DNA of 64,000 nucleotides from CAYLLN01 sp040901775 (GTDB lineage Bacteria; Planctomycetota; Planctomycetia; Pirellulales; Pirellulaceae): contig JBBDYF010000275.1 of the NCBI GenBank assembly GCA_040901775.1, positions 3,433 to 67,432 on the forward strand, in the 5' to 3' direction. The notes beneath the pieces were generated by a model that worked only from the letters and a program-made list of their open reading frames with translations, made no database searches and had not been told where the DNA came from. The position numbers and the translations under genes are program-made. Position 1 is the first letter of the stretch; the number at the start of each line of letters is the position of its first letter. Below, one piece after another: positions 15,920-24,181 of the stretch.

Positions 15920-16780
15920 ATGTCCACAGGCCGTTCTCCTGCCGCTCCGCCCGTGCCGATCAGTCTCGAACCGACCGCCGGCTGGCACTGCACGCATTTT
16001 TATTACCGGTTCGATCGCGGCGTGCTGGCGCAGCTCAGCCACGACCAATTGGGCGCGGGTCGCGAGCAGATCGCCGCGATCCTCGATCCAGCCGGGGCCG
16101 AGGCTCCGGCGAGATTGCAGACGAGCGTCGTCAGCGGCCACAAGGCCGATTTCGGCCTGATGGCGATGGACCCGCATCCGCTGAAGATCGAAGCGGTGAA
16201 CCAGCGGCTGCTGGCCAGTCCGCTCGGCCCGGCGCTGGTGCCGGCGTACTCGTTCGTCTCGGTGACCGAAATTTCCGAGTATGTGCCGACTGTCGAACAA
16301 TACGGCCAGAAGCTGGTGGCCGAAGGGGATGCCGAGGGAAGCCCCACCCATGCCGCCAAGCTGAAGGCGTATGACGATCGGTTGCCGATGATGAACCGCC
16401 AGCGGCTGACGCCCGATTTTCCGCCCTACCCGGCGACTTGCTTCTATCCGATGAACAAAAAGCGGAAGGTGGTGGAGAACTGGTTTTTGCTGTCGCCCGC
16501 CGAGCGAAACAAAATGATGGCCGAACATGCTAAAAGCGGCATGACCTTCGCCGGCAAGGTGCAGCAACTGATTACCGTGGGCCTGGGCCTGGACGACTGG
16601 GAATGGGGCGTCACGCTGTGGGCCAAGAACCCGGAGTATCTCAAAGAGATCGTGTACCGGATGCGATTCGACGAGGCGAGCGCCCGCTACGCCGAGTTCG
16701 GCCCGTTCTACGCCAGCTACGTCACCTCGCCCGCCGAGATGCTGGAACATTGCCGAGTGGGTAGGTTGAGCATGTCCTAA
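15920..16780 (+). CDS. hemQ: Coproheme decarboxylase of the chlorite dismutase family
   Basis: Converts coproheme to heme b in the coproporphyrin-dependent pathway; cytoplasmic. 286 aa, typical for HemQ. Visible: WHCTHFYYRFDR (22-33) and HKADFGLM (74-81) of the ferredoxin-like halves, YPMNKKR (176-182) with the catalytic Tyr region of the family, proximal heme ligand His203 in KMMAEHAKSG, and GLGLDDWEWGVTLWA (221-235). The Arg typical of true chlorite dismutases is not evident, favouring decarboxylase. The first ~20 residues are a Pro-rich tail. Followed by the unknown/HEPN-like pair, which seems unrelated. Confidence 0.9.
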   Translation: MSTGRSPAAPPVPISLEPTAGWHCTHFYYRFDRGVLAQLSHDQLGAGREQIAAILDPAGAEAPARLQTSVVSGHKADFGLMAMDPHPLKIEAVNQRLLASPLGPALVPAYSFVSVTEISEYVPTVEQYGQKLVAEGDAEGSPTHAAKLKAYDDRLPMMNRQRLTPDFPPYPATCFYPMNKKRKVVENWFLLSPAERNKMMAEHAKSGMTFAGKVQQLITVGLGLDDWEWGVTLWAKNPEYLKEIVYRMRFDEASARYAEFGPFYASYVTSPAEMLEHCRVGRLSMS

Positions 16781-16806
16781 GTGCGACTTTCGTGGAGCCT
16801 CATACG

Positions 16807-17247
16807 GTGACTGCCGTTCCGAAAGAAGCTGCTGCTGCCCATGACGCAATCCAGCAATGGTTGGGCCACCTGAACGAGCTGATTGGCGAGTTTGACGGCT
16901 GGGCCAAGGAGCTGGGCTGGTCCACGCGGCGAATCGAAAAGTCGATGAAGGACGCGGATGCCGGATCCTATCAAGCGTCGGCGCTGATGCTCCAACGCGA
17001 TACCACCCGAGTGCTCTTGGAGCCGATTGCCCGTTCGGCGCCTGGCGCAGAGGGGGTTGTCGATCTGTATTTGATGCCGGCTTACGACGACATCGCGAGT
17101 CTCTATCTGACACCCGCAGGCTGGCAACTGCATTACCTGTTTCCTGAGTCGCCGATGGTAGCCACAATCCGCGATGCCAGCTCGAAAACTTTATCCAAAG
17201 AGGTGCTGGCAGAAGTGCTCAACCAAATGAGCAGCCATGTCGCCTAA
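16807..17247 (+). CDS. Unknown protein coupled to a HEPN-like gene
   Basis: About 146 aa, soluble and acidic. The start is uncertain: GTG 16807 follows GGAG at 16795-16798, while GTG 16792 would add five residues. The N-terminal half is helical and charged (AIQQWLGHLNELIGEFDGWAKELGW); the C-terminal half looks like strands (VVDLYLMPAYDDIASLYLTPAGWQLHYLF). No known domain recognised. Its last 11 bases overlap the next gene in another frame, so the two are probably translated together. If the partner is a HEPN toxin, this would be the candidate antitoxin. Confidence 0.7.
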   Translation: MTAVPKEAAAAHDAIQQWLGHLNELIGEFDGWAKELGWSTRRIEKSMKDADAGSYQASALMLQRDTTRVLLEPIARSAPGAEGVVDLYLMPAYDDIASLYLTPAGWQLHYLFPESPMVATIRDASSKTLSKEVLAEVLNQMSSHVA

Positions 17248-17683
17248 ACTCTACCGCTGGCTGCGGGCGATCAAGGAGGTAGAGCGAGAGTATGGAGCGA
17301 CTCAACTGGCCACTCAACGCCTGCTTTACGACTCTCATCGCGATCCTACGATTTTGCATGGTGAGTTGGCGGTGCGTGATGTTGGCCACGCTGCCGAGCG
17401 GCTCGAAGGAACCTACTTGATCCGATTGTTCGCAAAGTTTGAGGGCGGGCTGCGACTGTTTTGGTCGGTGAGTCTAGAAACCTATCCCCCGATGCGCGAC
17501 TTGCTCGACGGCGTCACAGCGATGCGACGCATCCCTCACGAATACCTGAAGCAGGCGTATCGCGTTCGCGAATATCGGAATTCGCTCGTGCATGAGCCCA
17601 CGGGCGACGCAGGTTCGATATCGATTGCCGAGGCCCGCGGCCATTTGTGTAGATATTTCGCATTCCTACCGCCAAACTGGTAA
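17237..17683 (+). CDS. HEPN-like small protein (candidate RNase toxin)
   Basis: 148-aa, helical, soluble. EYRNSLVHEP (112-121) contains R114-x4-H119, the R-x4-6-H signature of HEPN-fold ribonucleases, preceded by the helix EYLKQAYRV and followed by IAEARGHLCRYFAFLPPNW, the usual final helix. An upstream helix GTYLIRLFAKFEGGLRLFW also suits the fold. HEPN proteins commonly act as RNases in toxin-antitoxin, abortive infection and CRISPR settings, but none has been shown here. It overlaps the preceding gene by 11 bases. The partner is not a recognisable MNT nucleotidyltransferase, so it is not the standard HEPN-MNT pair. Confidence 0.65.
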   Translation: MSPKLYRWLRAIKEVEREYGATQLATQRLLYDSHRDPTILHGELAVRDVGHAAERLEGTYLIRLFAKFEGGLRLFWSVSLETYPPMRDLLDGVTAMRRIPHEYLKQAYRVREYRNSLVHEPTGDAGSISIAEARGHLCRYFAFLPPNW

Positions 17684-17723
17684 TCAACTGCACGACTCTA
17701 AAGCAATTTAGCCCTGCCTTGGT

Positions 17724-18239
17724 ATGTCCAATCCCCTCCTCAAACCGAACGATCCGCGGTTCTCGCGTCCGCCGCTGACCGACGGCGAGGGGAAAAATCG
17801 CTTCGGCGATCCGGGCCAGGAAACGGCGCCGACCGACGCTCCGACGCAACCGAGCGGCGATCATTACTCGGCGACCGTCGTCGCCAGCGAGCAGCCCTAT
17901 CAGCCGAGGTACGAGACCACCGCCCCCTCGCGCGGCGTGTTGCTGCTGGTCTTGGCCGTCGTTGGCATCGGCGGGGCTGGCCTGGGCATGACGTCGCTTT
18001 CGGGGCTGGCGGCCGCCGGCTGGATATTTCCGCTATGCGCCACGGTGGTGTCGATGTCGGCCTGGCTACTGGCACGCAGCGATTTGCGAGCGATGCGGCA
18101 CGGCGGACGGGACGAAGCGGGCCGCCCGCTGACCCTGGTTGCCATGTGGCTGGGAATCGCCGGGCTGGCGGCGTGCGTGGGGTCGGTGGGGGCCATGATC
18201 TGGCTGGGCCTGAGCCTCTTGCCGGGTTTGATGTCATGA
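17724..18239 (+). CDS. Unknown membrane protein (DUF4190-like)
   Basis: 171-aa protein: a ~70-residue polar, Pro/Thr-rich cytoplasmic N-terminus, then hydrophobic segments at about 72-90, 94-115 and 136-166 arranged like DUF4190 small membrane proteins, with a charged loop RSDLRAMRHGGRDEAGR between them. That loop resembles the DUF4190 pattern but the assignment is loose. The stop overlaps the start of the acyl-CoA dehydrogenase-like gene (ATGA, 18236-18239), so the two are coupled despite no obvious functional link. Confidence 0.65.
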   Translation: MSNPLLKPNDPRFSRPPLTDGEGKNRFGDPGQETAPTDAPTQPSGDHYSATVVASEQPYQPRYETTAPSRGVLLLVLAVVGIGGAGLGMTSLSGLAAAGWIFPLCATVVSMSAWLLARSDLRAMRHGGRDEAGRPLTLVAMWLGIAGLAACVGSVGAMIWLGLSLLPGLMS

Positions 18240-19312
18240 CCGCGCTGATAAAATCTCCCGACGATCCGGCGCTCGCCGACTTGTGCCGCAACCTGGCGGA
18301 GCTTGCGCCGCAGCTCGACGCGCCGGATGCCTGGCCCGCCAGGCAGCTCGACCTGTGCGCTTCGGCGGGCGTGTTCCAGTGGTTTCTTGGCCAGCAATGG
18401 GGCGGTCAGGGGTGGAGCGAGATAGACCTGCTGCGCGGCTATCTGCGGCTGGCGGCGGCCTGCCTGACCACGGCGTTTGTCATTACGCAGCGGATGGGCG
18501 CTGCCGGCCGAATCGCGGCCAGCGAGAACGAGTGGCTCCAGCGCCAGTTGCTGCCCGATCTGGTCGCCGGCCGCAGCTTCGCCACCGTGGGCATCTCGCA
18601 TTTGACCACCAGCCGGCAGCATCTTGCGCGACCGGTGCTCGCGGCGGAGGAAACGGCAAGCGGATTCGAACTGAGCGGCTATTCCCCCTGGGTCACGGGG
18701 GCCGAATTCGCCCAGCATATTGTCCTAGGGGCGACGCTCGCCGACCAGCGCCAGGTGCTGGTCGCTCTGCCAACCAATCTGGCCGGGGTTCGCACCGAGC
18801 GTTCGCCTCAATTGGTGGGGCTGTCGGCGAGCCGCACCGGGACGGTCCACTTGGATCGCGCGAGGCTCGACCGCCGTTGGCTACTGGCCGGACCGACGCC
18901 AGAGGTGATGAAGCAGGGTGCCGGTGCCAAGACGGGGGGGCTGCAAACCTCGGCACTCGCCCTGGGGCTTGCCTGGGCCGCGATCGACTTTCTGGATCAG
19001 CAGCGCCGCGAGCGCTCGAATCTGGCGGACCCGGTCGATGCCCTGCGTAGCGGCTGGGACGCACTTGCGAACGATCTGTTCAGCCTTGCCGCGGGATTGC
19101 CCATTTGTACCAGCGACAACCTGCGAACGCGGGCCAACAGCCTCGCCTTGCGATCGACCCAGGCGGCTCTGGCGGCTGCCAAAGGGGCCGGTTACGTCGT
19201 CGGCCATCCGGCCGGTCGCTGGTGCCGCGAGGCGCTGTTTTTTCTCGTCTGGAGTTGTCCTCAAAATGTCCTGTCCGCCAACCTGTGCGAACTGGCGGGA
19301 ATATCCGCGTAG
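18236..19312 (+). CDS. Acyl-CoA dehydrogenase-like flavoprotein
   Basis: 358 aa, shorter and more divergent than typical ~380-400-aa acyl-CoA dehydrogenases. The N-terminal helical domain (to about 120), the beta-domain opening FATVGISHLTTSRQ, then SGYSPWVTGAEFAQHIVLGA and the ADQRQVLVALP strand follow the family order. The C-terminal helical domain includes TSALALGLAWAAIDFL and AAKGAGYVVGHPAGRWCREALFFLVW. I cannot place the catalytic Glu with confidence, so it may be an inactive or desaturase/hydroxylase-type member. The start lies inside the stop of the preceding membrane-protein gene. Confidence 0.75.
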   Translation: MTALIKSPDDPALADLCRNLAELAPQLDAPDAWPARQLDLCASAGVFQWFLGQQWGGQGWSEIDLLRGYLRLAAACLTTAFVITQRMGAAGRIAASENEWLQRQLLPDLVAGRSFATVGISHLTTSRQHLARPVLAAEETASGFELSGYSPWVTGAEFAQHIVLGATLADQRQVLVALPTNLAGVRTERSPQLVGLSASRTGTVHLDRARLDRRWLLAGPTPEVMKQGAGAKTGGLQTSALALGLAWAAIDFLDQQRRERSNLADPVDALRSGWDALANDLFSLAAGLPICTSDNLRTRANSLALRSTQAALAAAKGAGYVVGHPAGRWCREALFFLVWSCPQNVLSANLCELAGISA

Positions 19313-19351
19313 TGGGCAAGCTGGCCGGCACGCCGAACCCTAGCGACTTTT

Positions 19352-20011
19352 ATGGAACCTGCTCACGTCGTCTGGCATCCACAAACGGTCACCCGCGCCG
19401 ATCGCGAACGGCTCAATCGCCATCGCGGCTGCGTGGTCTGGTTCACCGGTCTGTCCGGCTGCGGCAAAAGCACGATCGCCAACCTGGTCGATCGGTTGCT
19501 ATTCGAGCGGGGTGTTCACAGCGTTTTGCTGGATGGCGATAACGTGCGGCACGGACTAAATGCCTCGCCCGCCATGTTGGCCGACTATGGCGACAACTTT
19601 GCGCAACGATTTGGCCTGGGATTTGCTTCCGAAGATCGACAGGAGAACATTCGCAGGATTGGGGCGGTGGCCGAGCTGTTTGCCTCGTCCGGTATGGTCA
19701 CTTTGGCGGCTTTTGTCAGTCCCTATCGGGCAGATCGGGCGGCAGTCTGTCGCACCGTGGAGGGTCGCGGTCTGCCCGGCGACTTTATCGAGGTGTTTGT
19801 CGATGCTCCTTTGGAAGTGTGCGAAGCACGCGATCCCAAAGGACTTTACAAACAGGCGCGAGCGGGGAAGCTGAAACACTTTACGGGAATCGACGATCCC
19901 TACGAACCTCCGGAGTCCCCGAGCTTAAGGCTGGAATCTTTCCATCAATCACCCGAGGTGCTAGCACGACAGGTTGTGTCGCACCTGGAAGTTTCTGGGA
20001 AGATTTTCTGA
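19352..20011 (+). CDS. cysC: Adenylyl-sulfate kinase
   Basis: Phosphorylates adenosine 5'-phosphosulfate to PAPS; cytoplasmic sulfate activation. 219 aa. P-loop GLSGCGKST at 33-41; DGDNVRHGL at 61-69 (APS-binding); the lid region FASEDRQENIRRIGAVAELF; VTLAAFVSPYRADR; EVFVDAPLEVCEARDPKGLYKQARAGKLKHFTGIDDPYE is diagnostic. No CysD/CysN gene is beside it. Planctomycetes carry many sulfatases and sulfated-polymer genes, so PAPS could serve sulfotransferases rather than cysteine synthesis; inference only. Forty bases follow the previous gene. Confidence 0.95.
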   Translation: MEPAHVVWHPQTVTRADRERLNRHRGCVVWFTGLSGCGKSTIANLVDRLLFERGVHSVLLDGDNVRHGLNASPAMLADYGDNFAQRFGLGFASEDRQENIRRIGAVAELFASSGMVTLAAFVSPYRADRAAVCRTVEGRGLPGDFIEVFVDAPLEVCEARDPKGLYKQARAGKLKHFTGIDDPYEPPESPSLRLESFHQSPEVLARQVVSHLEVSGKIF

Positions 20012-20188
20012 ATTCGGTGTCAGGAATCGTCTCTTCACGTTGACAGTTCGGCCTGCGTCCTTACATTGGAACTTTCGCCGGTATGAACAGCCGCGGAACT
20101 GGGATCGTCCGGTTCCGCGCGACTTCACGGATCACTGCCGGCGTCTAAGCAATGTTTGTTGGACGCCGGCCAAGGATGGGGGCCGAGA

Positions 20189-20452
20189 ATGATGGCCGAG
20201 ATTTTAATGACGGATGCGGCTCTCCAAGCGAAAGCCGCACTTTCTCGCAGCCGGATTTATGACCTGCGGCGGCTGAGTGTCGAACAGGATGGCGAGGCGG
20301 TGGTCCTGCGGGGCCGCGTCAGCTCGTTCTATCACAAGCAGCTTGCGCAAGAACTGGTTCGTAGCGCCATCGACAGCGCCGAAGTAGTCAACTCGATCCG
20401 GGTGATCTACGGCACCGATTGGCGCGACGGCGACAAAGATCGAACGTGGTAG
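20189..20452 (+). CDS. BON-domain protein
   Basis: 87-aa single-domain protein. LSRSRIYDLRRLSVEQDGEAVVLRGRVSSFYHKQLAQELVRSA fits the BON alpha/beta pattern, with the central Gly of LRGRVSS and the helix that follows; the end SAEVVNSIRVI completes the fold. BON domains usually bind membranes or hydrophobic ligands, often in the periplasm, but no signal peptide is visible here, so it is probably cytoplasmic or peripheral. ATG 20189 is chosen; ATG 20192 is equally possible. Confidence 0.7.
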   Translation: MMAEILMTDAALQAKAALSRSRIYDLRRLSVEQDGEAVVLRGRVSSFYHKQLAQELVRSAIDSAEVVNSIRVIYGTDWRDGDKDRTW

Positions 20453-20539
20453 AACGATTCGGCAGTTCCGAGCGGCCTCTTTCACGATGCGCCGCGGCGG
20501 GCTAGCGTGGACGGCCCCGACACCTCGTCCGAGCCCGCC

Positions 20540-21367
20540 ATGAAATTTGCGATCTGTAACGAAACGTTTCAGGATTGGCCTTTTGAAAAGGCATTCTCCT
20601 TCGCCGCCGAGTTGGGCTACACCGGGCTGGAAATCGCCCCGTTCACCATCAATACAAGCGCCTACGAAATCTCGGCCCAGCAGCGGGCCGAGGTTCGCCG
20701 CCAGGCCGAAGACGCGGGCCTGGCGATCGTCTGCTTGCACTGGCTGCTGGCTAAAACCACGGGCTACTACCTGACGACGCCGGAGGCTTCCGTCCGGGCG
20801 AGAACGGCCGATTATCTGGCCGAACTGGCCCGCCTGTGCCGCGATCTGGGCGGGCAGATCATGGTGCTCGGTTCCCCACTGCAACGCAACCTGCTGCCGG
20901 GCGTGACGCACGAACGGGCCCTCGAGTTTGCCACTGACTGCCTGCGCCGGGCGATGCCGGCGCTGGAAGCGTGCGGCGTGACCTTGGCCGTTGAGCCGTT
21001 GGGTCCCCAAGACGGCAACTTTTTACTCACCGCGCAGCAGGGCGTGCAACTGTGCGAAATGGTCGGCTCGCCGCACTGCCGGCTGCATCTCGACTGCAAG
21101 GCGATGTCGAGCGAAAGCCGGCCGATCCCGCAACTGTTGCGGGAGAACGCGAAGTTGCTGGCGCACTTTCACGCGAACGACCCCAACCTGCGCGGTCCGG
21201 GCATGGGCGAGCTCGATTTCGTCCCCATTTTTCAAGCTTTGGCCGAGATCGACTATCGCGGCTGGGTGAGCGTGGAAGTGTTCGACTACGAGCCAGGAGT
21301 CGAAGCACTGGCCCGCGAAAGCATCGACTACATGCGCGAATGTCTGGCGAAACTGGCCGCAGCTTGA
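20540..21367 (+). CDS. Sugar phosphate isomerase/epimerase-like TIM-barrel protein
   Basis: 275-aa cytoplasmic protein of the AP-endonuclease-2/xylose-isomerase-like superfamily. Order of landmarks: FAICNETFQDWPFEKAFSFA, YTGLEIAPF (metal-side Glu), GLAIVCLHWLL, GQIMVLGSP, VTLAVEPLG with the conserved Glu, CRLHLDCKAM, LAHFHANDPN (His/Asp pair) and WVSVEVFDYEPG. These match metal ligands of D-psicose/tagatose epimerase relatives. Substrate unknown. ATG 20540 removes an 11-residue upstream extension without similarity. The stop is 15 bases from a convergent gene. Confidence 0.87.
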   Translation: MKFAICNETFQDWPFEKAFSFAAELGYTGLEIAPFTINTSAYEISAQQRAEVRRQAEDAGLAIVCLHWLLAKTTGYYLTTPEASVRARTADYLAELARLCRDLGGQIMVLGSPLQRNLLPGVTHERALEFATDCLRRAMPALEACGVTLAVEPLGPQDGNFLLTAQQGVQLCEMVGSPHCRLHLDCKAMSSESRPIPQLLRENAKLLAHFHANDPNLRGPGMGELDFVPIFQALAEIDYRGWVSVEVFDYEPGVEALARESIDYMRECLAKLAAA

Positions 21368-21382
21368 CCGCCTCGTCGCTCG

Positions 21383-23380
21383 CTAGAGATACACCCTCCG
21401 ATTATACACGTACCACTCGAAGATCAGCACGCCAATCGCCGCCAACAGCAGCCACTTCCACAGCTCTTGCCGAACCGCCTGCTTGCTTTGCTGGGCCGGC
21501 ACGTCTTCGTGGCCAATTTCGAGCGTCTCGCGCGGCGTCAGGTCGCTCTCGCGGGTGTCGTACAGGTTGACGGCGAATTGCTGGGCTACCTTTTGCCCGG
21601 TGCCCTCGCGCACGTCGTACACGCCCAGCTCTTCGGTGCGGCCGAAGATGTAGCTGCTCGAGGCATCGCGCGGCACCTGAAACTGATCCCCCCGCGGCGA
21701 CTGCACCCGCACCGTTTCGACCGGCAACGCCGTCCGCAGGATGGCGGGTTCGCCCGGCTTGATGTTCGGGGCCGCCAGGCTCGACCGCACCCCCCCCAGA
21801 TATTTCACCGCGTTCATCACGAACACCGGAAAGCTGCGGCGAATCGGCCAATCGGTATTTACCTCGCGCCGGCCATCCGGAGTGAAGGTGATAATGTCGA
21901 ACGCGACCACCGCATCCTCGTAGCCGGCCCGCGGGCCCACGGCATAGATCGCGCCGATGTCGGAGTCGATCAGCGTCACCGTACCTTGCGGCCCTGCCAG
22001 AGGCGTGGCCTCCACGATTTTCACGTTCCCCATTTGCACCAGTTGCGTCAGCGGGTGGACCTGGTCGGTATCGATGACGATCGGCGGCCCCTGCTTGGGC
22101 CCCTTCGCCGACCAGCCCAGCGGGGGTAAGCGGCCGATGAAGAGCGTGTTCGACGCCGGCAGCGCCGGCGGCACGCACTGGTCGTAAATAATCAGGTCGT
22201 ACGTCCCTTCCAGGGCTTGATCTTGGTAGGCCTTAGTCTCTAGCAGTTTCGGTTCGGCGATCGACACGTCGGCTATCTTCTGGGCCTCGTCCGTGCCCAA
22301 GGCCAGCTCCAAAGCGTCGTTTCCGGGGGTCACCACCAAAACCTTCGCCGGCCGCGGCATGTTCACGACGGCGTAAGCCGTGTTATCGACTTTCAGGTTG
22401 TCTGGCGAGTCGATCACGAGCTTGAGCACGCCGCTTTCAATCTCTTGCATCTCGAACTTCGCCCCCGAGGCCCCGGGCAGGCCCCGCTCGCCCCGCTTGG
22501 GGATTGCGATCTTCTGGGCGTCGAGCAGCGTGTCGTTCAGGTACAACGAGGCTTCGACGGACTGTTCGGTGTCCGAAAAATTCTCCAGCCGGGCAAACGC
22601 CTGAATCTGGCCCGGCTTTTCGGGATTCACGTCGCTGCTGAAGTTGGCGATGGCGACGTTCTTTTGCCCCTCGCCGGCGACCCGCAGGTACTGCGGGTCG
22701 AGGTTGCCCAGCTTGAAGTCGGGGACCGAGGAAAAGCCGCCGTCGCTAAGAATATAAAGCGTGGCGGGCATCGCCTCGGCCGTTTTAATATCGACCGGGT
22801 TGTCGGGATCGCCGCTTTGGCCGGGGTTGGCCAGGCCGGCGGCGGCGCGCAGCGCTTCGCTCAGGTCGCTGGGGCGGCTGGTTTGCGCGATCAGATCGAC
22901 CTTCGTCCGCAGCAGCCGGCGATTGTCGGTGAACGGCTGCTCGACGCGGGCCACGTTCGAAAAGCTGATGACCATCGCCACGTCGTCGGCCTTCATCTGG
23001 TCGATCATGCCGGCCAGTTGGCGTTTGGCCGCGTCCAGCCGGGTAGGGCGCACGTCGTCGGCCCCCATGCTGGCCGACGTGTCGATCAGGAAGATGAACC
23101 GGTCGCCGATCAGTTCCGTCCCCTGCCAGCCGGGCCGGAGCAACGTAATGGCGAGCAAGGCGACGAGCAGCAACTGCAACAACAATAGCAGGCTTTGTCG
23201 CAACCGCTGCCAGAGCGAGTTGACGTGCAAGTCCTCGATCGCCCGGCTCCACAGGAAGGTGCTGGGAACCGACAGCGGCTCGCGGCGGAGCTTCAGGAAA
23301 TATAGCGCAATGATCGCCGGCGGAACGAGCGCCAACAGGCCCCATTGCCACCAGGTCAGCGTGTTGGCGAAGTATTGCAT
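21383..23380 (-). CDS. BatA/VWA-domain membrane protein
   Basis: 665-aa inner-membrane protein of a MoxR/DUF58 gene group. Residues about 1-80 are the BatA N-terminal domain with two membrane helices (LLALVPPAIIALYFL and SLLLLLQLLLVALLAITLL). A von Willebrand A domain follows, with the metal-binding DTSAS at 100-104 and TLYILSDGGFSSVPD later. The long C-terminal part looks like beta domains, ending in one helix (LWKWLLLAAIGVLIFEWYVY). Such proteins are thought to work with MoxR ATPases in assembly of periplasmic proteins. It is the last gene of the minus-strand operon starting at moxR. Confidence 0.9.
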   Translation of the reverse strand: MQYFANTLTWWQWGLLALVPPAIIALYFLKLRREPLSVPSTFLWSRAIEDLHVNSLWQRLRQSLLLLLQLLLVALLAITLLRPGWQGTELIGDRFIFLIDTSASMGADDVRPTRLDAAKRQLAGMIDQMKADDVAMVISFSNVARVEQPFTDNRRLLRTKVDLIAQTSRPSDLSEALRAAAGLANPGQSGDPDNPVDIKTAEAMPATLYILSDGGFSSVPDFKLGNLDPQYLRVAGEGQKNVAIANFSSDVNPEKPGQIQAFARLENFSDTEQSVEASLYLNDTLLDAQKIAIPKRGERGLPGASGAKFEMQEIESGVLKLVIDSPDNLKVDNTAYAVVNMPRPAKVLVVTPGNDALELALGTDEAQKIADVSIAEPKLLETKAYQDQALEGTYDLIIYDQCVPPALPASNTLFIGRLPPLGWSAKGPKQGPPIVIDTDQVHPLTQLVQMGNVKIVEATPLAGPQGTVTLIDSDIGAIYAVGPRAGYEDAVVAFDIITFTPDGRREVNTDWPIRRSFPVFVMNAVKYLGGVRSSLAAPNIKPGEPAILRTALPVETVRVQSPRGDQFQVPRDASSSYIFGRTEELGVYDVREGTGQKVAQQFAVNLYDTRESDLTPRETLEIGHEDVPAQQSKQAVRQELWKWLLLAAIGVLIFEWYVYNRRVYL

Positions 23381-23408
23381 AGAACGTCATTGTCGCTCGA
23401 TTGACGAG

Positions 23409-24149
23409 TCAACATGGCTCCAGAGGAGCACGTGCCCGATCGGGAATCTCGGCTACGGCTTGCATGTAGGACTCTTCGAGCGGAACTTCGACGTAGCGGT
23501 AGGGATTGAGGAACACCGGCAAGGCCGGCAGGACGTCACCGGCAGCCAGCGGCTCCACGAAAGCGGAAAAATCTGGTTTGCCGACATTGGCCGCGAGGGT
23601 CAGGGGCTTGTTCGTTGGGGCCTTGTAGGTATTGTCGCCCAGATCGCTCCAAATGGCGCCGTGAACTCCTTGCGGGTCGCGAGACGTTGGCGGGTGCAAG
23701 TCAACGAGGGAGACGTGGATGCCGTCGTAAATCGCCGATGCCGCCTTTTCCACAAACGCCTCAAAGTCCCGCTGACTCGATTTGTTGCCGGCCGACACGA
23801 TCTCGACGAGGGCCACGACCCGGTCGCGGGAACGATGGCGAATGACAATTCGATTGGCTTTATGGGCGTAAAGCGATTGTTCAAGCCTGGCCTGGATGCT
23901 TACTTTCGGCGGCCGAACCGCAATCGCCGTCCCACCCCGCTCGTCTCGTTCCAAATCGTCGTCAACGCTCTCGATGGCTTGCAGCGTAAGCACATCCGGC
24001 TCAAACCCACCTGCAATTTGCTCGGCCATGGCGTAGTAGCCGGCGGGTAAGATGCCGTGATTGAGGGCACTTGAGATAAGCGGTATCCACGTTGCGTGAA
24101 AGTGGTGAAACGTGCCATCGGGCACGCGCGTCCAATCATGAATGGGCAT
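23409..24149 (-). CDS. DUF4058 protein
   Basis: 246 aa. MPIHDWTRVPDGTFHHFHATWIPLIS at the N-terminus and the later VALVEIVSAGNKSSQRDFEAF are typical of DUF4058, a family expanded in cyanobacteria and planctomycetes with a restriction-endonuclease-like core reminiscent of Uma2; no function is established. It sits between DUF58 and BatA on the same strand (32 and 28 bases between genes), where MoxR operons normally have these neighbours adjoining, so it looks inserted. Confidence 0.85.
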   Translation of the reverse strand: MPIHDWTRVPDGTFHHFHATWIPLISSALNHGILPAGYYAMAEQIAGGFEPDVLTLQAIESVDDDLERDERGGTAIAVRPPKVSIQARLEQSLYAHKANRIVIRHRSRDRVVALVEIVSAGNKSSQRDFEAFVEKAASAIYDGIHVSLVDLHPPTSRDPQGVHGAIWSDLGDNTYKAPTNKPLTLAANVGKPDFSAFVEPLAAGDVLPALPVFLNPYRYVEVPLEESYMQAVAEIPDRARAPLEPC

Positions 24150-24181
24150 CGGTCACCTCGCTGGTTGCCTTCTTTCCCATT

